Source: Methylotenera_A sp963701715 (GTDB lineage Bacteria > Pseudomonadota > Gammaproteobacteria > Burkholderiales > Methylophilaceae). Taken from it: a stretch of DNA of 64,000 nucleotides. The position numbers were made by a program, and so were the translations under genes. The notes under the pieces are model-generated. The model was given only the letters and a program-made list of their open reading frames with translations, did no database searches and was not told where the DNA came from. Location of the stretch: contig CAVPAX010000006.1 of NCBI GenBank assembly GCA_963701715.1, positions 310,001 through 374,000 on the forward strand. The letters are read 5' to 3'. Positions within the stretch are counted from its first letter, which is position 1, and every line of letters starts with the position of its first letter. Below are positions 44,397-53,580 of this stretch, in pieces.

Positions 44397-45128
44397 CTAA
44401 ACCCACTCACCATCCACCAACTGCTCTTGTGGTCTAAATGCCTGTTTGTACGCCATTTTTTGGCTTTCATTTACCCAGTAACCTAAATACAAGTATGGTA
44501 ACTCCAGGTTCTTTGCCCAGTCTGTAAGCCACATAATGGAATATGTGCCATAGCTGGCTTTGGTTTCAGACGCATCGTAAAAGGTATAAACAGCCGAAAT
44601 GCCATCGCGCACCACATCAATGACGCTGACGATTTTTATCTGGTTTTCGGTGTTTCTAAATTCCACCATCAGGCTTTCTACGTTACTTTCGCATAAAAAC
44701 TGGCGGTATTGCTCAGCATCGTCTTTTGTTTCTGCCTGATTAACTATTTCAGCATCTGCATGACGCAATGCCTGATAGCTGGCATATAGCTCAAAATGTT
44801 CTTGGCTGTAACTTACCGGTGTTATACGCACTGTTAAGTTATGATGTTGTTTAAATGCGCGCTTTTGGCTGCGTGTGGGAGCAAATTTATTCAATATTAT
44901 CCGCACCGGAATACACGCATTACAATTTTCGCAATGCGGCCTGTAGGCAAACTTGCCGCTGCGCCGGAAACCTTGCTGGATTAGCCCGCTATATACTAGA
45001 GCGTTTACTAGATGATGTGGAGCGGCAATTAAACTTTGTGCGAGTTTCCCAGGCAGATAGCCACATTTGTACGGCGCGGTGACGTAAAACTGCAGCTTGT
45101 GCAGGGGCGGCTCTGAAGGTAATGTCAT
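44397..45128 (-). CDS. bpt: Aspartate/glutamate leucyltransferase (arginyltransferase family)
   Basis: 243 aa. Transfers Leu from Leu-tRNA to N-terminal Asp or Glu, marking proteins for ClpS-ClpAP. The N-terminal ATE domain has CGYLPGKLAQSLI and CENCNACIPVRI (paired cysteines), the C-terminal one has KASYGTYSIMWLTDWAKNLELPYLYLGYWV. One base after aat on the same strand, giving both bacterial N-degron transferases in one operon. Confidence 0.93.
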   Translation of the reverse strand: MTLPSEPPLHKLQFYVTAPYKCGYLPGKLAQSLIAAPHHLVNALVYSGLIQQGFRRSGKFAYRPHCENCNACIPVRIILNKFAPTRSQKRAFKQHHNLTVRITPVSYSQEHFELYASYQALRHADAEIVNQAETKDDAEQYRQFLCESNVESLMVEFRNTENQIKIVSVIDVVRDGISAVYTFYDASETKASYGTYSIMWLTDWAKNLELPYLYLGYWVNESQKMAYKQAFRPQEQLVDGEWV

Positions 45129-45129
45129 G

Positions 45130-45819
45130 CTAAAAGTTTACCAGTTTCATTAGATTTTGCATGAATTCTTCGCGCGGTATTTCACGTCCGCCAAAGCTGG
45201 CGAGCAAGGGGGTCTTCATCTGGCAGTCGATCATGCCAACACCTTGATTTTTAAGGTATTCAACCAAGTGCACAAACGCCACTTTTGAGGCGTCGGTAAC
45301 AAGATGGAACATACTTTCGCCATAAAACATGCGGCCGATTTTAATGCCATAGCAACCCCCGACCAGTTTGCCATTTAGCCAGCCTTCCATACTAATTGCA
45401 TAGCCAGAATCATGCAGTTTGCAGTAAGCATTAATCATATCCTGTGAAATCCATGTGCCGTTTTGGCGACCTCGCGGTGTCTGGCTGCAAGCTTTGATTA
45501 CCTCACGAAAAGCGGTATTAAAGCGAATCTCGAACGGCTGTTTTTTGAGCGTTTTTTTGAGCGAATTTGAAATTTTTAACTCGCTGGGGAACAATACCAT
45601 ACGTGGGTTTGGACTCCACCACAAAATTGGCTCATTCTCGTTAAACCATGGAAAGATGCCTTGTTTGTATGCGCTCAGCAGGCGCGCGGCAGACAAATCG
45701 CCGCCAATAGCAATCAGCCCGTTAGGTTCTGTGAGTGCGTCTGTTAGTGGCGGGAAAGGGCAATCCCCCTCAATGGCCGCGACACGGCCATTTTCCAGTT
45801 CGTAATACCCTATGCTCAA
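45130..45819 (-). CDS. aat: Leucyl/phenylalanyl-tRNA-protein transferase
   Basis: 229 aa. Adds Leu or Phe to proteins with N-terminal Lys or Arg. Signatures FPPLTDALTEPNGLIAIGGDLS, AYKQGIFPWFNENEPILWWSPNPRMV (split here for length: YKQGIFPW, LWWSPNPR) and FYGESMFH are characteristic. It is followed by bpt and preceded ten bases upstream by a small metallochaperone gene. Confidence 0.96.
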   Translation of the reverse strand: MSIGYYELENGRVAAIEGDCPFPPLTDALTEPNGLIAIGGDLSAARLLSAYKQGIFPWFNENEPILWWSPNPRMVLFPSELKISNSLKKTLKKQPFEIRFNTAFREVIKACSQTPRGRQNGTWISQDMINAYCKLHDSGYAISMEGWLNGKLVGGCYGIKIGRMFYGESMFHLVTDASKVAFVHLVEYLKNQGVGMIDCQMKTPLLASFGGREIPREEFMQNLMKLVNF

Positions 45820-45828
45820 GCTGGATTC

Positions 45829-46038
45829 CTAAACTTCCGTGCCAATTCGATAATCACCCACGGTATTTAACACAGCATTCAGCGTTTCTATATCAGCTGT
45901 TTGGCCTGTAAGTCTTATTTGTTGCGGCTTAAGCGTTACTTCCACAGCATCTGCATAAGGCGCCAAAGTGGCTTTAACTCGGGCAACGCAATGGTCGCAA
46001 GATAAACCCGAAATTGAGTATGTTCTTTCTTGTTTCAT
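45829..46038 (-). CDS. Heavy-metal-associated domain protein (CopZ-like)
   Basis: 69 aa single HMA domain. GLSCDHCVARVKATL carries the CxxC metal site, most often for Cu(I), with a ferredoxin-like fold (second half VEVTLKPQQIRLTG). No copper ATPase gene is nearby, so its partner is elsewhere. It leads the aat-bpt pair on the minus strand by ten bases, perhaps by chance. Confidence 0.85.
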   Translation of the reverse strand: MKQERTYSISGLSCDHCVARVKATLAPYADAVEVTLKPQQIRLTGQTADIETLNAVLNTVGDYRIGTEV

Positions 46039-46131
46039 CGTGATACACTTTCCGATCCGTAGTACAAATAAAGTAGTGCATTAATAACAGCGAAGTTTAG
46101 ATAATAAATTTTCTAGAAAGTTATTTATTTT

Positions 46132-46341
46132 ATGAACACTATATATAAAAAAACGTTAAAAGGGGTCGAGGAGACCGCACTTCGCAGCCAAGGTTTGCAA
46201 CTAAAGCTCCGCGAGTACCTGAAACTGGTAGATGGTACAAAATCTGCAGAAGATATACAACGCACACATCCTGAGCTATTCGAGGTAGATGTAGTGCTGA
46301 CCGTGCTGCAGAGCGATGGGTATATCGAAAGCTTGCAATAG
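46132..46341 (+). CDS. Small conserved-looking hypothetical protein
   Basis: 69 aa, soluble, mostly helical: KKTLKGVEETALRSQGLQLK, then REYLKLVDGTKSAEDIQ and VDVVLTVLQSDGYIESL. The second half resembles a winged-helix or 'wHTH' fragment of the kind that ends in a DGYI wing, but the match is only by eye. No strong ribosome site (AGAAAG lies 14 bases before). Function unknown; ygiQ follows about 100 bases later. Confidence 0.6.
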   Translation: MNTIYKKTLKGVEETALRSQGLQLKLREYLKLVDGTKSAEDIQRTHPELFEVDVVLTVLQSDGYIESLQ

Positions 46342-46438
46342 GTTTTTCAAAATAAACTACATAAGTCTTTGTAATTAAAATAAAAAATGCGTAGAATGCG
46401 CGCTTTGGTTTTATATGAAACCGTTTTAATCACAAAGC

Positions 46439-48655
46439 ATGGAAGTTTATACCAACAATCTAGCCAAGCCCATTCATAGCTATCGTCCTTATTGGGCGAA
46501 GCGCTTTGGCACAGCTCCAATGTTACCGATGACGCGCGCCGAGATGGATGCGCTCGGCTGGGATTCGTGCGATATAATTTTGGTGACAGGTGATGCTTAT
46601 ATCGACCATCCAAGCTTTGGTATGGCGCTGGTTGGGCGTCTGCTTGAAGCGCAAGGTTTCCGTGTCGGTATTATCGCGCAACCGGATTGGCAAAACGCCA
46701 GCGCTTTCAAGGCACTTGGCAAACCTAATCTTTACTTTGGCATTACCGCCGGCAATATGGACTCGATGGTCAATCGTTATACTGCCGACCGAAAAATCCG
46801 TTCTGACGATGCTTATACGCCTGATGCAGAGCCCAATAAGCGGCCAGATAGAGCGGTTTTAGTGTATTCACAACGTTGCCGCGAAGCTTACTCAAACGTA
46901 CCGTTGGTGATTGGCAGCATCGAAGCCAGTTTGCGCCGCATTGCGCATTACGACTATTGGAGCGACAAGGTGCGCCGCAGTATTCTGGTGGACTCCAAAG
47001 CTGATATGCTCATTTACGGCAATGCTGAGCGTGCGTTGGTAGAGCTAAGCCACCGCATTGCCAAAGGCGAAAAAGTAAGCGAAATTCAAGATATTCGTGG
47101 CACAGCATTTTTGCGCAAAAGTATTCCGGAAGATTTTGTCGAGATTGAATCTACGCATCTGGATAGAGCGGGTCCGGTTGATAAGCATATCGACCCATAC
47201 GAGATGAAAATGGGTAAAGCCGATGCCAGTTGCGCAACGGACGACAGTAAACCCAAATTGACATTGCCCGAAGGCGCAAAAGCCATTGAATTTGTGCGCA
47301 AGCCAAAAGCGGATAGAAGCAAGCAAGTTGTGCGTTTACCGGCCTATGAAGAAGTCTCACAAGATCCGGTTTTATATGCCCACGCTTCGCGCGTGCTGCA
47401 TCTGGAGGCTAATCCGGGCAATGCGCGTGCGCTGGTGCAAAAGCATGGCGACCGCGAGGTGTGGCTCAACCCGCCGCCGATACCACTCACCACCAAAGAG
47501 ATGGATTATGTGTACGACATGCCGTATGCGCGCAAGCCGCACCCCATCTACAAAAATGCAAAAATTCCCGCGTGGGAGATGATTCGTTTCAGCGTGAACA
47601 TCATGCGTGGCTGCTTTGGTGGCTGTACGTTTTGCAGCATTACCGAGCACGAAGGCCGCATCATTCAAAGCCGTTCTGAAGAATCGATTTTGAAAGAAGT
47701 CGAAGAAATCCGCGACAAAGTCGATGGTTTTACGGGGATTATTTCAGACCTTGGCGGGCCCACAGCCAACATGTACCGCATTGCCTGTAAATCCGAGAAA
47801 ATCGAACAGGCCTGCCGCAAACTAAGCTGTGTTTACCCGGGCATTTGCGAGAATCTGAACACCGATCATAGCGCACTCATCCATCTGTACCGCAAAGCCC
47901 GCGCTATTAAAGGCGTTAAGAAGGTTTTGATTGGGTCTGGCCTGCGTTACGATTTGGCGGTGAAATCGCCGGAATACGTGAAAGAGCTGGTGCAGCATCA
48001 CGTCGGCGGTTACTTAAAAATCGCGCCTGAGCATAGTGAAGAAAACGTGCTCAGCAAAATGATGAAGCCGGGTATGGGTGCGTATGATGAGTTTAAAGCA
48101 ATGTTCGAGAAGTTCAGTGCCGAGGCGGGCAAAAAGCAGTATTTGATTCCATATTTTATCGCCGCGCACCCGGGCACCACGGATGAAGACATGCTGAATC
48201 TGGCGCTGTGGCTGAAAAAAAACGATTTTCGCCTGGATCAGGTGCAGAACTTTACACCAACACCGATGGCAATGGCGACGGCCATGTATCACAGCGGTAA
48301 AAACCCGCTGCGCAAAGTCACGGCAGATTCCGAGAACGTGCCTATCCCCAAGTCTGGCAACGTGCGCAAGCTGCATAAGGCGTTTATTCGCTACCACGAC
48401 CCTGCAAACTGGCCGATGCTGCGCGAAGCGCTTAAAAGAATGGGCAGAGAAGATTTAATCGGCAACAGCAAAAAGCATTTGGTTCCGGCATTTCAACCGG
48501 CGGTGATGGGCGCTGTACGGCAATCGGATGGCAGTGCTTTTATTCCAAAAACAGGCAAGCCGAAAGTGATGCCAAAAGGCTTTAACCAGCTTAAAAATCC
48601 GGCAAGGCCTGCAAACATTAAATCGAGTTGCAACAAAATCACGAAAGGGCGTTAA
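46439..48655 (+). CDS. ygiQ: YgiQ family radical SAM protein
   Basis: 738 aa. N-terminal DUF3559-like region (residues about 1-330; YWAKRFGTAPMLPMTRAEMD) and a radical SAM core with Cys392-x3-Cys396-x2-Cys399 in RGCFGGCTFCSI. The reaction is unknown for the family. The C-terminus is Lys/Asn/Pro-rich and disordered. Length is typical. Confidence 0.93.
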   Translation: MEVYTNNLAKPIHSYRPYWAKRFGTAPMLPMTRAEMDALGWDSCDIILVTGDAYIDHPSFGMALVGRLLEAQGFRVGIIAQPDWQNASAFKALGKPNLYFGITAGNMDSMVNRYTADRKIRSDDAYTPDAEPNKRPDRAVLVYSQRCREAYSNVPLVIGSIEASLRRIAHYDYWSDKVRRSILVDSKADMLIYGNAERALVELSHRIAKGEKVSEIQDIRGTAFLRKSIPEDFVEIESTHLDRAGPVDKHIDPYEMKMGKADASCATDDSKPKLTLPEGAKAIEFVRKPKADRSKQVVRLPAYEEVSQDPVLYAHASRVLHLEANPGNARALVQKHGDREVWLNPPPIPLTTKEMDYVYDMPYARKPHPIYKNAKIPAWEMIRFSVNIMRGCFGGCTFCSITEHEGRIIQSRSEESILKEVEEIRDKVDGFTGIISDLGGPTANMYRIACKSEKIEQACRKLSCVYPGICENLNTDHSALIHLYRKARAIKGVKKVLIGSGLRYDLAVKSPEYVKELVQHHVGGYLKIAPEHSEENVLSKMMKPGMGAYDEFKAMFEKFSAEAGKKQYLIPYFIAAHPGTTDEDMLNLALWLKKNDFRLDQVQNFTPTPMAMATAMYHSGKNPLRKVTADSENVPIPKSGNVRKLHKAFIRYHDPANWPMLREALKRMGREDLIGNSKKHLVPAFQPAVMGAVRQSDGSAFIPKTGKPKVMPKGFNQLKNPARPANIKSSCNKITKGR

Positions 48656-48724
48656 TTCAAGTGCTCGGTTGAACTAAACCGCATACCCCAAAGTCTCTAC
48701 AGCAAGCCCAAACAAGAGAACAAT

Positions 48725-49585
48725 ATGCCCAAAATTTCAATCAGGAAAATCTTCATTGGCGCAATCCTTGCGGGTGTTGCGTTTGCAGCCCAAGCCACAG
48801 AAAAAGGCCTGTTTTGGAAGCTGGAGTCGCCAAGCGGAATCACCAGCTATCTGTTCGGCACTATTCATACCGATGACAACCGCGTGGCCGATATTAGCCC
48901 AAATGTGCAAACCGCGATTAAAAGCGTGGACGCATTTATGATGGAATCTTCCGAGAACCGCGACCCGAGTGTGATGATGCTTAAAGAGGGCAGTTTGGCT
49001 TCCCAGCTGACCAATGATGAATTTGAACAAGTGCGAGAGTTGGCAGATTTCCACACGATGCACTTGGGTGCGGCCATGCAGATGAAGCCGTGGCTGCTGG
49101 CGGTGGTGTTTGATTTGCCCAAACCACAAACACCGTTTGCGCAAGATAATCTGCTGATGACCAAATCTGAAGAAGCTGCAAAAGAAGTGTTGGGTATTGA
49201 AACTGCCGCCGAACATTTCGGCGTGATGGATGACTTTAGCCTGGAAGAACAAATGGTGATGCTGCGTGCGGTTCTCAAGCGTACACAGGCACAAAAAGAG
49301 GCGGATTTTGAGCGTCTGATAGCCGCTTATCTAGAGGGGGATAGCGATAAAATAACCGCCTTGGACGAGCAAATCACCAGCGGCATGCTGCCCAAAGAGT
49401 TATGGGCAAAAATGCGTGATAGATTGCTGGATAAACGCAACATGGTGATGGCGGAACGCACCATTAAAATCGCTAACGAGAAGCCCGTGTTTGTGGCGGT
49501 AGGCGCTTCCCACTTGGCTGGCGATGATGGGTTAATTGCAGCGTTTAAAAATGCAGGCTTTAAACTAAGTGTGATGCCCAAATAG
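48725..49585 (+). CDS. TraB/GumN family protein
   Basis: 286 aa. A signal peptide (cleavage after FAAQA) shows export. The two GxxH motifs of the TraB/TIKI fold are present: FGTIHTDD near the N-terminus and VGASHLAGDDGL near the C-terminus, with SVDAFMMESSE between. Related TIKI proteins are metalloproteases, so a periplasmic peptidase role is possible but unproven here. Confidence 0.87.
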   Translation: MPKISIRKIFIGAILAGVAFAAQATEKGLFWKLESPSGITSYLFGTIHTDDNRVADISPNVQTAIKSVDAFMMESSENRDPSVMMLKEGSLASQLTNDEFEQVRELADFHTMHLGAAMQMKPWLLAVVFDLPKPQTPFAQDNLLMTKSEEAAKEVLGIETAAEHFGVMDDFSLEEQMVMLRAVLKRTQAQKEADFERLIAAYLEGDSDKITALDEQITSGMLPKELWAKMRDRLLDKRNMVMAERTIKIANEKPVFVAVGASHLAGDDGLIAAFKNAGFKLSVMPK

Positions 49586-49602
49586 ATCAGCAAAAATTCA
49601 GT

Positions 49603-50187
49603 TTAATGCAGCACGTGTCGGCCAGCCTCATATTCCACCTGGTTGGCCTGTTTTACAAATACCAGTTCGTCAGTCGCATAACCCAGCTCTTTCGCCTGAG
49701 CCATCAAATGCTGCTTCACAGGGTAATTCAATTGCGGCGTGCGAGAGAGTATCCATAGGTAATCCAGCCCGCCACTCACCAAAGCATAGTTGTAATAGGG
49801 CTTGTCCAGCTCGATGATATTATATGCACCATAGAACGGCCCAAAAAACGAGACTTTCAACCGCCCGGTGCGTGTGCCATCTTTGTTTGGCGCATCTACA
49901 AACTTAGCCTTGCCAATCGCCTCTTTCCACTCTTTGGTCTTGGTGTTAAAGCCACGGTTTACCACTTTAATACTACCGTCTTTTTCCAGGCTGTAATTTG
50001 CCGTCACTTGCTCCAGGCCTTTTTCAAAGCGGTTATCCAGCCGTGCAATCTCATACCAAGTACCTAAGTATTGGTTTGCATCCACGCTTTGCACCACGCT
50101 CTCTTTTGCGGCTTGTGGCATTTCTTTGCTGCATGCAGCGGTAAACAGAACAAAAATCAGTAAGCTAAAAATTCTCATAGTTTGCAT
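49603..50187 (-). CDS. blc: Outer membrane lipoprotein, lipocalin family (Blc-like)
   Basis: 194 aa. Signal peptide with lipobox TAAC (Cys at residue 19) and a bacterial lipocalin barrel: NQYLGTWYEIARLDNRFEKG is the structurally conserved region 1, then WILSRTPQLN. Binds lipids such as lysophospholipids in E. coli. Convergent with the TraB/GumN gene. Confidence 0.92.
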   Translation of the reverse strand: MQTMRIFSLLIFVLFTAACSKEMPQAAKESVVQSVDANQYLGTWYEIARLDNRFEKGLEQVTANYSLEKDGSIKVVNRGFNTKTKEWKEAIGKAKFVDAPNKDGTRTGRLKVSFFGPFYGAYNIIELDKPYYNYALVSGGLDYLWILSRTPQLNYPVKQHLMAQAKELGYATDELVFVKQANQVEYEAGRHVLH

Positions 50188-50337
50188 TCAATAGTGCGCT
50201 CTCAAAAGATATAAATGGTTTGCAATTAGAGCATTCGAATTCATTATAGATTCAATCGTGCTGCAAAGTACATCCTGCTTGTCTTTTAGGGCAATGGTTT
50301 TGCTAATGAATGCGCGTATATATGAGATGAAATTAAA

Positions 50338-50416
50338 GTAGGGTGGGTTAGCTCAGTGTAATCCACCGAAATAAAAAACGACATACGGCGCAATATGCAT
50401 AGCTATTGCGCCCTAC
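50338..50416. repeat. Two-hairpin REP/MITE-like element
   Basis: 79 bp bounded by GTAGGG (50338-50343) and its complement CCCTAC (50411-50416). Inside are two hairpins: GGTGGGTTA with TAATCCACC (50342-50350 and about 50359-50367, one mismatch) and GGCGCAATA with TATTGCGCC (about 50388-50396 and 50404-50412) around a TGCATAGC loop. GTAGGGTGGGTTA elements recur in many bacterial genomes. It lies between the lipocalin start and the Excalibur gene stop. Confidence 0.6.
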
Positions 50417-50421
50417 GCGGG

Positions 50422-50706
50422 CTAAAATCTTGAGTCGTTTTCACATGGCAATCCGTCGTGGTCGCCATCCATTTTTGTATTTGGACAGTTTCTTAGAAAG
50501 TACTCAGCTTCTGCTCTTGACTGCATTTGGCTGCAATATTCTCTGCCGTCACATGAGAAATTTGCTACAGGCTGAGTAATTGTAGTTGTAGTCGTTTGAA
50601 GTGCTTGTGGTTCCGAGTAAGTTTCGCTTTGTGTTGGCGCGATATTCTTTTGATAATAATTCCAGCCAATAGTGGCGACCAATGCATAAATTATTAGTTT
50701 TTTCAA
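50422..50706 (-). CDS. Excalibur calcium-binding domain protein
   Basis: 94 aa. One N-terminal membrane anchor or signal (residues 1-18), a Thr/Gln-rich linker (TTTTTITQPVANF), and a C-terminal Excalibur-type segment: CSQMQSRAEAEYFLRNCPN and DGDHDGLPCE, whose DxDxDGxxC pattern is the calcium-binding core. Four cysteines could form disulphides outside the cytoplasm. Role unknown. Confidence 0.82.
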   Translation of the reverse strand: MKKLIIYALVATIGWNYYQKNIAPTQSETYSEPQALQTTTTTITQPVANFSCDGREYCSQMQSRAEAEYFLRNCPNTKMDGDHDGLPCENDSRF

Positions 50707-50721
50707 AGCCTCGCCTCTTTT

Positions 50722-51435
50722 CTAACAATACAAAGCCATCATATCACCCTCACTTAACCACCGCCATTCGCCTACTTTCAAATCATCGGGCAATTTTAAC
50801 TTACCAATTTGGATGCGTTTTAGCGCTTCCACGCGGTTACTGATGGCTGCGACCATGCGTTTCACTTGGTGGTATTTGCCTTCTGCCAGCGTCATGTGGA
50901 TGACGCGCTCGCTGATTTGTTTTACATCCAGTGCGGCAATTGTTTCGTCTTCATCAATCAATTTAACTCCGCCAAGAAGCGCATGGATATTGGCTTCCAG
51001 AACAGGGTGTTTACAAGTCAATTCGTAGACTTTTGGCACTTTGTGTTTGGGTGAACTCATGCGGTGGATAAACTGGCCATCATCCGAAATCAGAATCAAA
51101 CCCGTGGTATCTTCATCTAACCTGCCAATGCATTGCACGCCGCGCTCTACCAGCGGATGCGGCAGCAGGCTGTAGATGGTGGGGTGGTGCTGGGTTTTGT
51201 GCGAGCATTCGTAATTGGCGGGTTTGTGCATCATTAGGTAAGATTTTTCTTTGTATTGCCAAGGCTCGCCTTTTACGGTAAAACTTAAATCTTCCAGCGA
51301 GAATTCTGCGTCCGGGTCGTCACACATTTCGCCGTTCACGGTGATTTCTTCGTTGATAATCATAATGCGGCACAGCTTGCGCGAGCCAAAGCCTTGCTTA
51401 TGCAGAATTCTTTCGAGGTCTAGTGTTTTAGCCAT
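50722..51435 (-). CDS. rsuA: RsuA-family 16S rRNA pseudouridine synthase
   Basis: 237 aa from the ATG at 51435 (MAKTLDLERILHKQGFGSRK); the frame extends to a GTG at 51453 with less support. S4 domain at residues 1-60, catalytic domain with the Asp in GRLDEDTTGLILISDDG, and EGKYHQVKRMVAA near the end. Pseudouridylates 16S rRNA, likely at position 516. TATAAT lies about eight bases before the ATG, suggesting a leaderless or near-leaderless transcript. Confidence 0.88.
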   Translation of the reverse strand: MAKTLDLERILHKQGFGSRKLCRIMIINEEITVNGEMCDDPDAEFSLEDLSFTVKGEPWQYKEKSYLMMHKPANYECSHKTQHHPTIYSLLPHPLVERGVQCIGRLDEDTTGLILISDDGQFIHRMSSPKHKVPKVYELTCKHPVLEANIHALLGGVKLIDEDETIAALDVKQISERVIHMTLAEGKYHQVKRMVAAISNRVEALKRIQIGKLKLPDDLKVGEWRWLSEGDMMALYC

Positions 51436-51457
51436 ACGGGTATTATAAGGCACAAAT

Positions 51458-51481
51458 AAAAACGCCCACTAAATGTGGGCG
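51458..51481 (-). terminator. Rho-independent terminator after aqpZ
   Basis: Stem CGCCCAC (51463-51469) with GTGGGCG (51475-51481), loop TAAAT, followed on the minus strand by T5 and a further T-rich stretch. It lies 22 bases after the aqpZ stop. Confidence 0.85.
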
Positions 51482-51502
51482 TAGTTTTAACAATTGAACA
51501 GC

Positions 51503-52195
51503 TTAATCTTTTTTGGCTACAAAGTTATACACCAGTGCGCCGATGATGCCGCCCAAAATCGGCGCTACCCAGAACAGCCAAAGCTGCTGTAGGTAGATGC
51601 CGCCTGCAAACACGGCCTGGCTGGTGCTGCGAGCAGGGTTAACCGAAGTATTGGTCACAGGGATGCTGATCATGTGAATTAAAGCTAAAGTTAAACCAAT
51701 CGCCAATGGCGCCAACCCAGCAGGCGCACGGCTATCGGTTGCGCCCATGATAATGAACAGGAATACTGCGGTCATCACAACCTCACACACAAATGCTGCG
51801 TGCATCGCATAACCGTGCGGTGAGGCTTCACCATAACCATTCGATGCAAAGCCGCCCAGCGTGTAGCCTTCTTGCCCGCAGGCAATGCAATAAATGGTTG
51901 CTGCCGCTAAAATACCGCCCAATACTTGCGCGATGATGTAGTGTGGTAATTCGCTAGATTTGAATCTTCCGCCTGCGACTAAGCCAATCGACACGGCCGG
52001 GTTGAGATGGCAGCCTGAAATGTGGCCGATTGCGTAGGCCATCGTTACTACCGTTAGACCGAATGCGAGTGAAACGCCTAAATAGCCCAAGCCTAATTCC
52101 GGGATTCCCGCAGCTAAGACCGCGCTGCCGCAACCGCCCAACACCAGCCAAAAAGTACCGATTAATTCTGCCAACGAACGTTTTGTTAATGACAT
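51503..52195 (-). CDS. aqpZ: Aquaporin Z
   Basis: 230 aa, six membrane helices and two half-helices with NPA motifs (HLNPAVSIG and SVNPARSTS). The Arg after the second NPA and small residues around it fit a water-selective pore rather than a glycerol facilitator. Methanol could also pass such a channel, but that is inference. Ends with a clear terminator. Confidence 0.95.
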   Translation of the reverse strand: MSLTKRSLAELIGTFWLVLGGCGSAVLAAGIPELGLGYLGVSLAFGLTVVTMAYAIGHISGCHLNPAVSIGLVAGGRFKSSELPHYIIAQVLGGILAAATIYCIACGQEGYTLGGFASNGYGEASPHGYAMHAAFVCEVVMTAVFLFIIMGATDSRAPAGLAPLAIGLTLALIHMISIPVTNTSVNPARSTSQAVFAGGIYLQQLWLFWVAPILGGIIGALVYNFVAKKD

Positions 52196-52309
52196 TTGAA
52201 TCCTCTCCCTATAAATTATCGAGTGGTTTTTTGAATATTTTTATAAACTGCAACGTAAATCTACGCTTTAATTGAGGAGAGAACAAGCGGCTTAAGTTAG
52301 AATGTGTGT

Positions 52310-53083
52310 ATGAGTTTTAAGCATATTACATCGCGCGACAATCCGATTTTCAAATACTTGAAAAAATTGGCCGAAAATGCGCGCGAGCGTCGCGCAGAAG
52401 GCAAAACGCTGCTCGACGGCGTGCATTTGATAGAAAGCTATTTGCAGGCCTTTGGTGAGCCTGAATTAGTGATTATCCCGGAAGGCAAAAGCTCGCTTGA
52501 AGCGACCAGTCTGATGCAGCAGCTTGAGCATGTAAATACCATCATGTTCCCAACCTTGATGTTTGCAGAACTGACACCGGTTGCGACTTCAACAGGTATT
52601 CTGGCGATGGTTAAGAAACCAAATCTTGCTTCGCCAAGTCAAATTGGTTTTGCGCTGATGCTCGAAGATATTCAGGACCCCGGTAATTTAGGCAGCATGC
52701 TGCGATCCGCGCTGGGAGCGGGGGTAGACGCGATTTACCTGTCGAAAGGCTGTACCGATGCCTGGTCACCCAAAGCCTTGCGTGGTGGGCAGGGTGCACA
52801 GTTTTACCTGCCGATTATCGAGGGCGTAGATTTAGTAGAAACGATGCAGAATTTTGCAGGTAATACTTATGCGACAACAATGGATGGCGAATCGCTCTAT
52901 GCGCAGGATTTAACAAAGCCAACTGCATTTGTGATTGGCAATGAAGGTGCCGGATTGAGCCTTGCAGCGCTTCAGGCTGCAGACAAGCAGGTGAGCATTC
53001 CCATGCACCATAACCTGGAATCGCTCAATGCTGCTGCGGCAGCTGCGGTTTGTTTGTTTGAACGTGCGCGGCAAGCTTCTTGA
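52310..53083 (+). CDS. TrmH/SpoU family RNA methyltransferase
   Basis: 257 aa from the ATG at 52310. An N-terminal substrate-binding domain (residues 1-95; KHITSRDNPIFKYLKKLAEN) and a SPOUT domain with LEDIQDPGNLGSMLRSALG, FVIGNEGAGLS and IPMHHNLESLNAAAAAAVC, the trefoil-knot motifs that bind SAM. Methylates ribose in rRNA or tRNA; the exact target is not evident (RlmB- or TsnR-like). Confidence 0.9.
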   Translation: MSFKHITSRDNPIFKYLKKLAENARERRAEGKTLLDGVHLIESYLQAFGEPELVIIPEGKSSLEATSLMQQLEHVNTIMFPTLMFAELTPVATSTGILAMVKKPNLASPSQIGFALMLEDIQDPGNLGSMLRSALGAGVDAIYLSKGCTDAWSPKALRGGQGAQFYLPIIEGVDLVETMQNFAGNTYATTMDGESLYAQDLTKPTAFVIGNEGAGLSLAALQAADKQVSIPMHHNLESLNAAAAAAVCLFERARQAS

Positions 53084-53099
53084 ATTAAGGATGAATGAA

Positions 53100-53579
53100 A
53101 TGACTTATAAACAGGCCGGTTTTTCGGCGATGGAAATGATGGTGGTGGTGGCGATTATCGCGATTCTGGCATTGATTGCGATTCCGTCCAGCATGGGACG
53201 TATCATCAAAGAAAATATAGTCGCAGCGTTGCCTTTGGCAGACATTGCAAAAGAACCTATTGCGGCAGCGTGGAAAGCCACCAAGACCTTGCCAGTTGGC
53301 AATAATGAAGCCGGTTTGCCTGTGCCGGAAAAAGTGGTGAATAACTTTATTAGTTCTTTAGAAGTGCAAAACGGCGTGATTCATATGACATTTGGCAACA
53401 AGGCGCATCCAAGAATCAAAGGAAAAGTACTTTCGCTACGCCCCGCGGTGATTGAGGAATCGCAAGTGGTACCTATTACCTGGGTTTGCGGAAATGCTAA
53501 AGCGCCGGATCAAATGACGATAAAAGGTGAAAATAAAACCAATATTCCGGATGAGTATTTACCGATTCTGTGCAGATAG
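53100..53579 (+). CDS. Type IV pilin-like protein
   Basis: 159 aa from the ATG at 53100, chosen because TAAGG lies nine bases upstream; an ATG at 53091 is too close to it. A short leader MTYKQAG precedes a classic class III signal: FSAMEMMVVVAIIAILALIA with Glu at position +5. The C-terminal part matches the pilin fold with two cysteines (WVCGNAK, LPILCR) bounding a D-loop. It could be a major pilin or pseudopilin; no pil genes are adjacent. Confidence 0.85.
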   Translation: MTYKQAGFSAMEMMVVVAIIAILALIAIPSSMGRIIKENIVAALPLADIAKEPIAAAWKATKTLPVGNNEAGLPVPEKVVNNFISSLEVQNGVIHMTFGNKAHPRIKGKVLSLRPAVIEESQVVPITWVCGNAKAPDQMTIKGENKTNIPDEYLPILCR

Positions 53580-53580
53580 G

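Noticed and set aside
48014..48397. 127-codon minus-strand frame inside ygiQ
   Set aside because: Shadow of the well-supported radical SAM gene.
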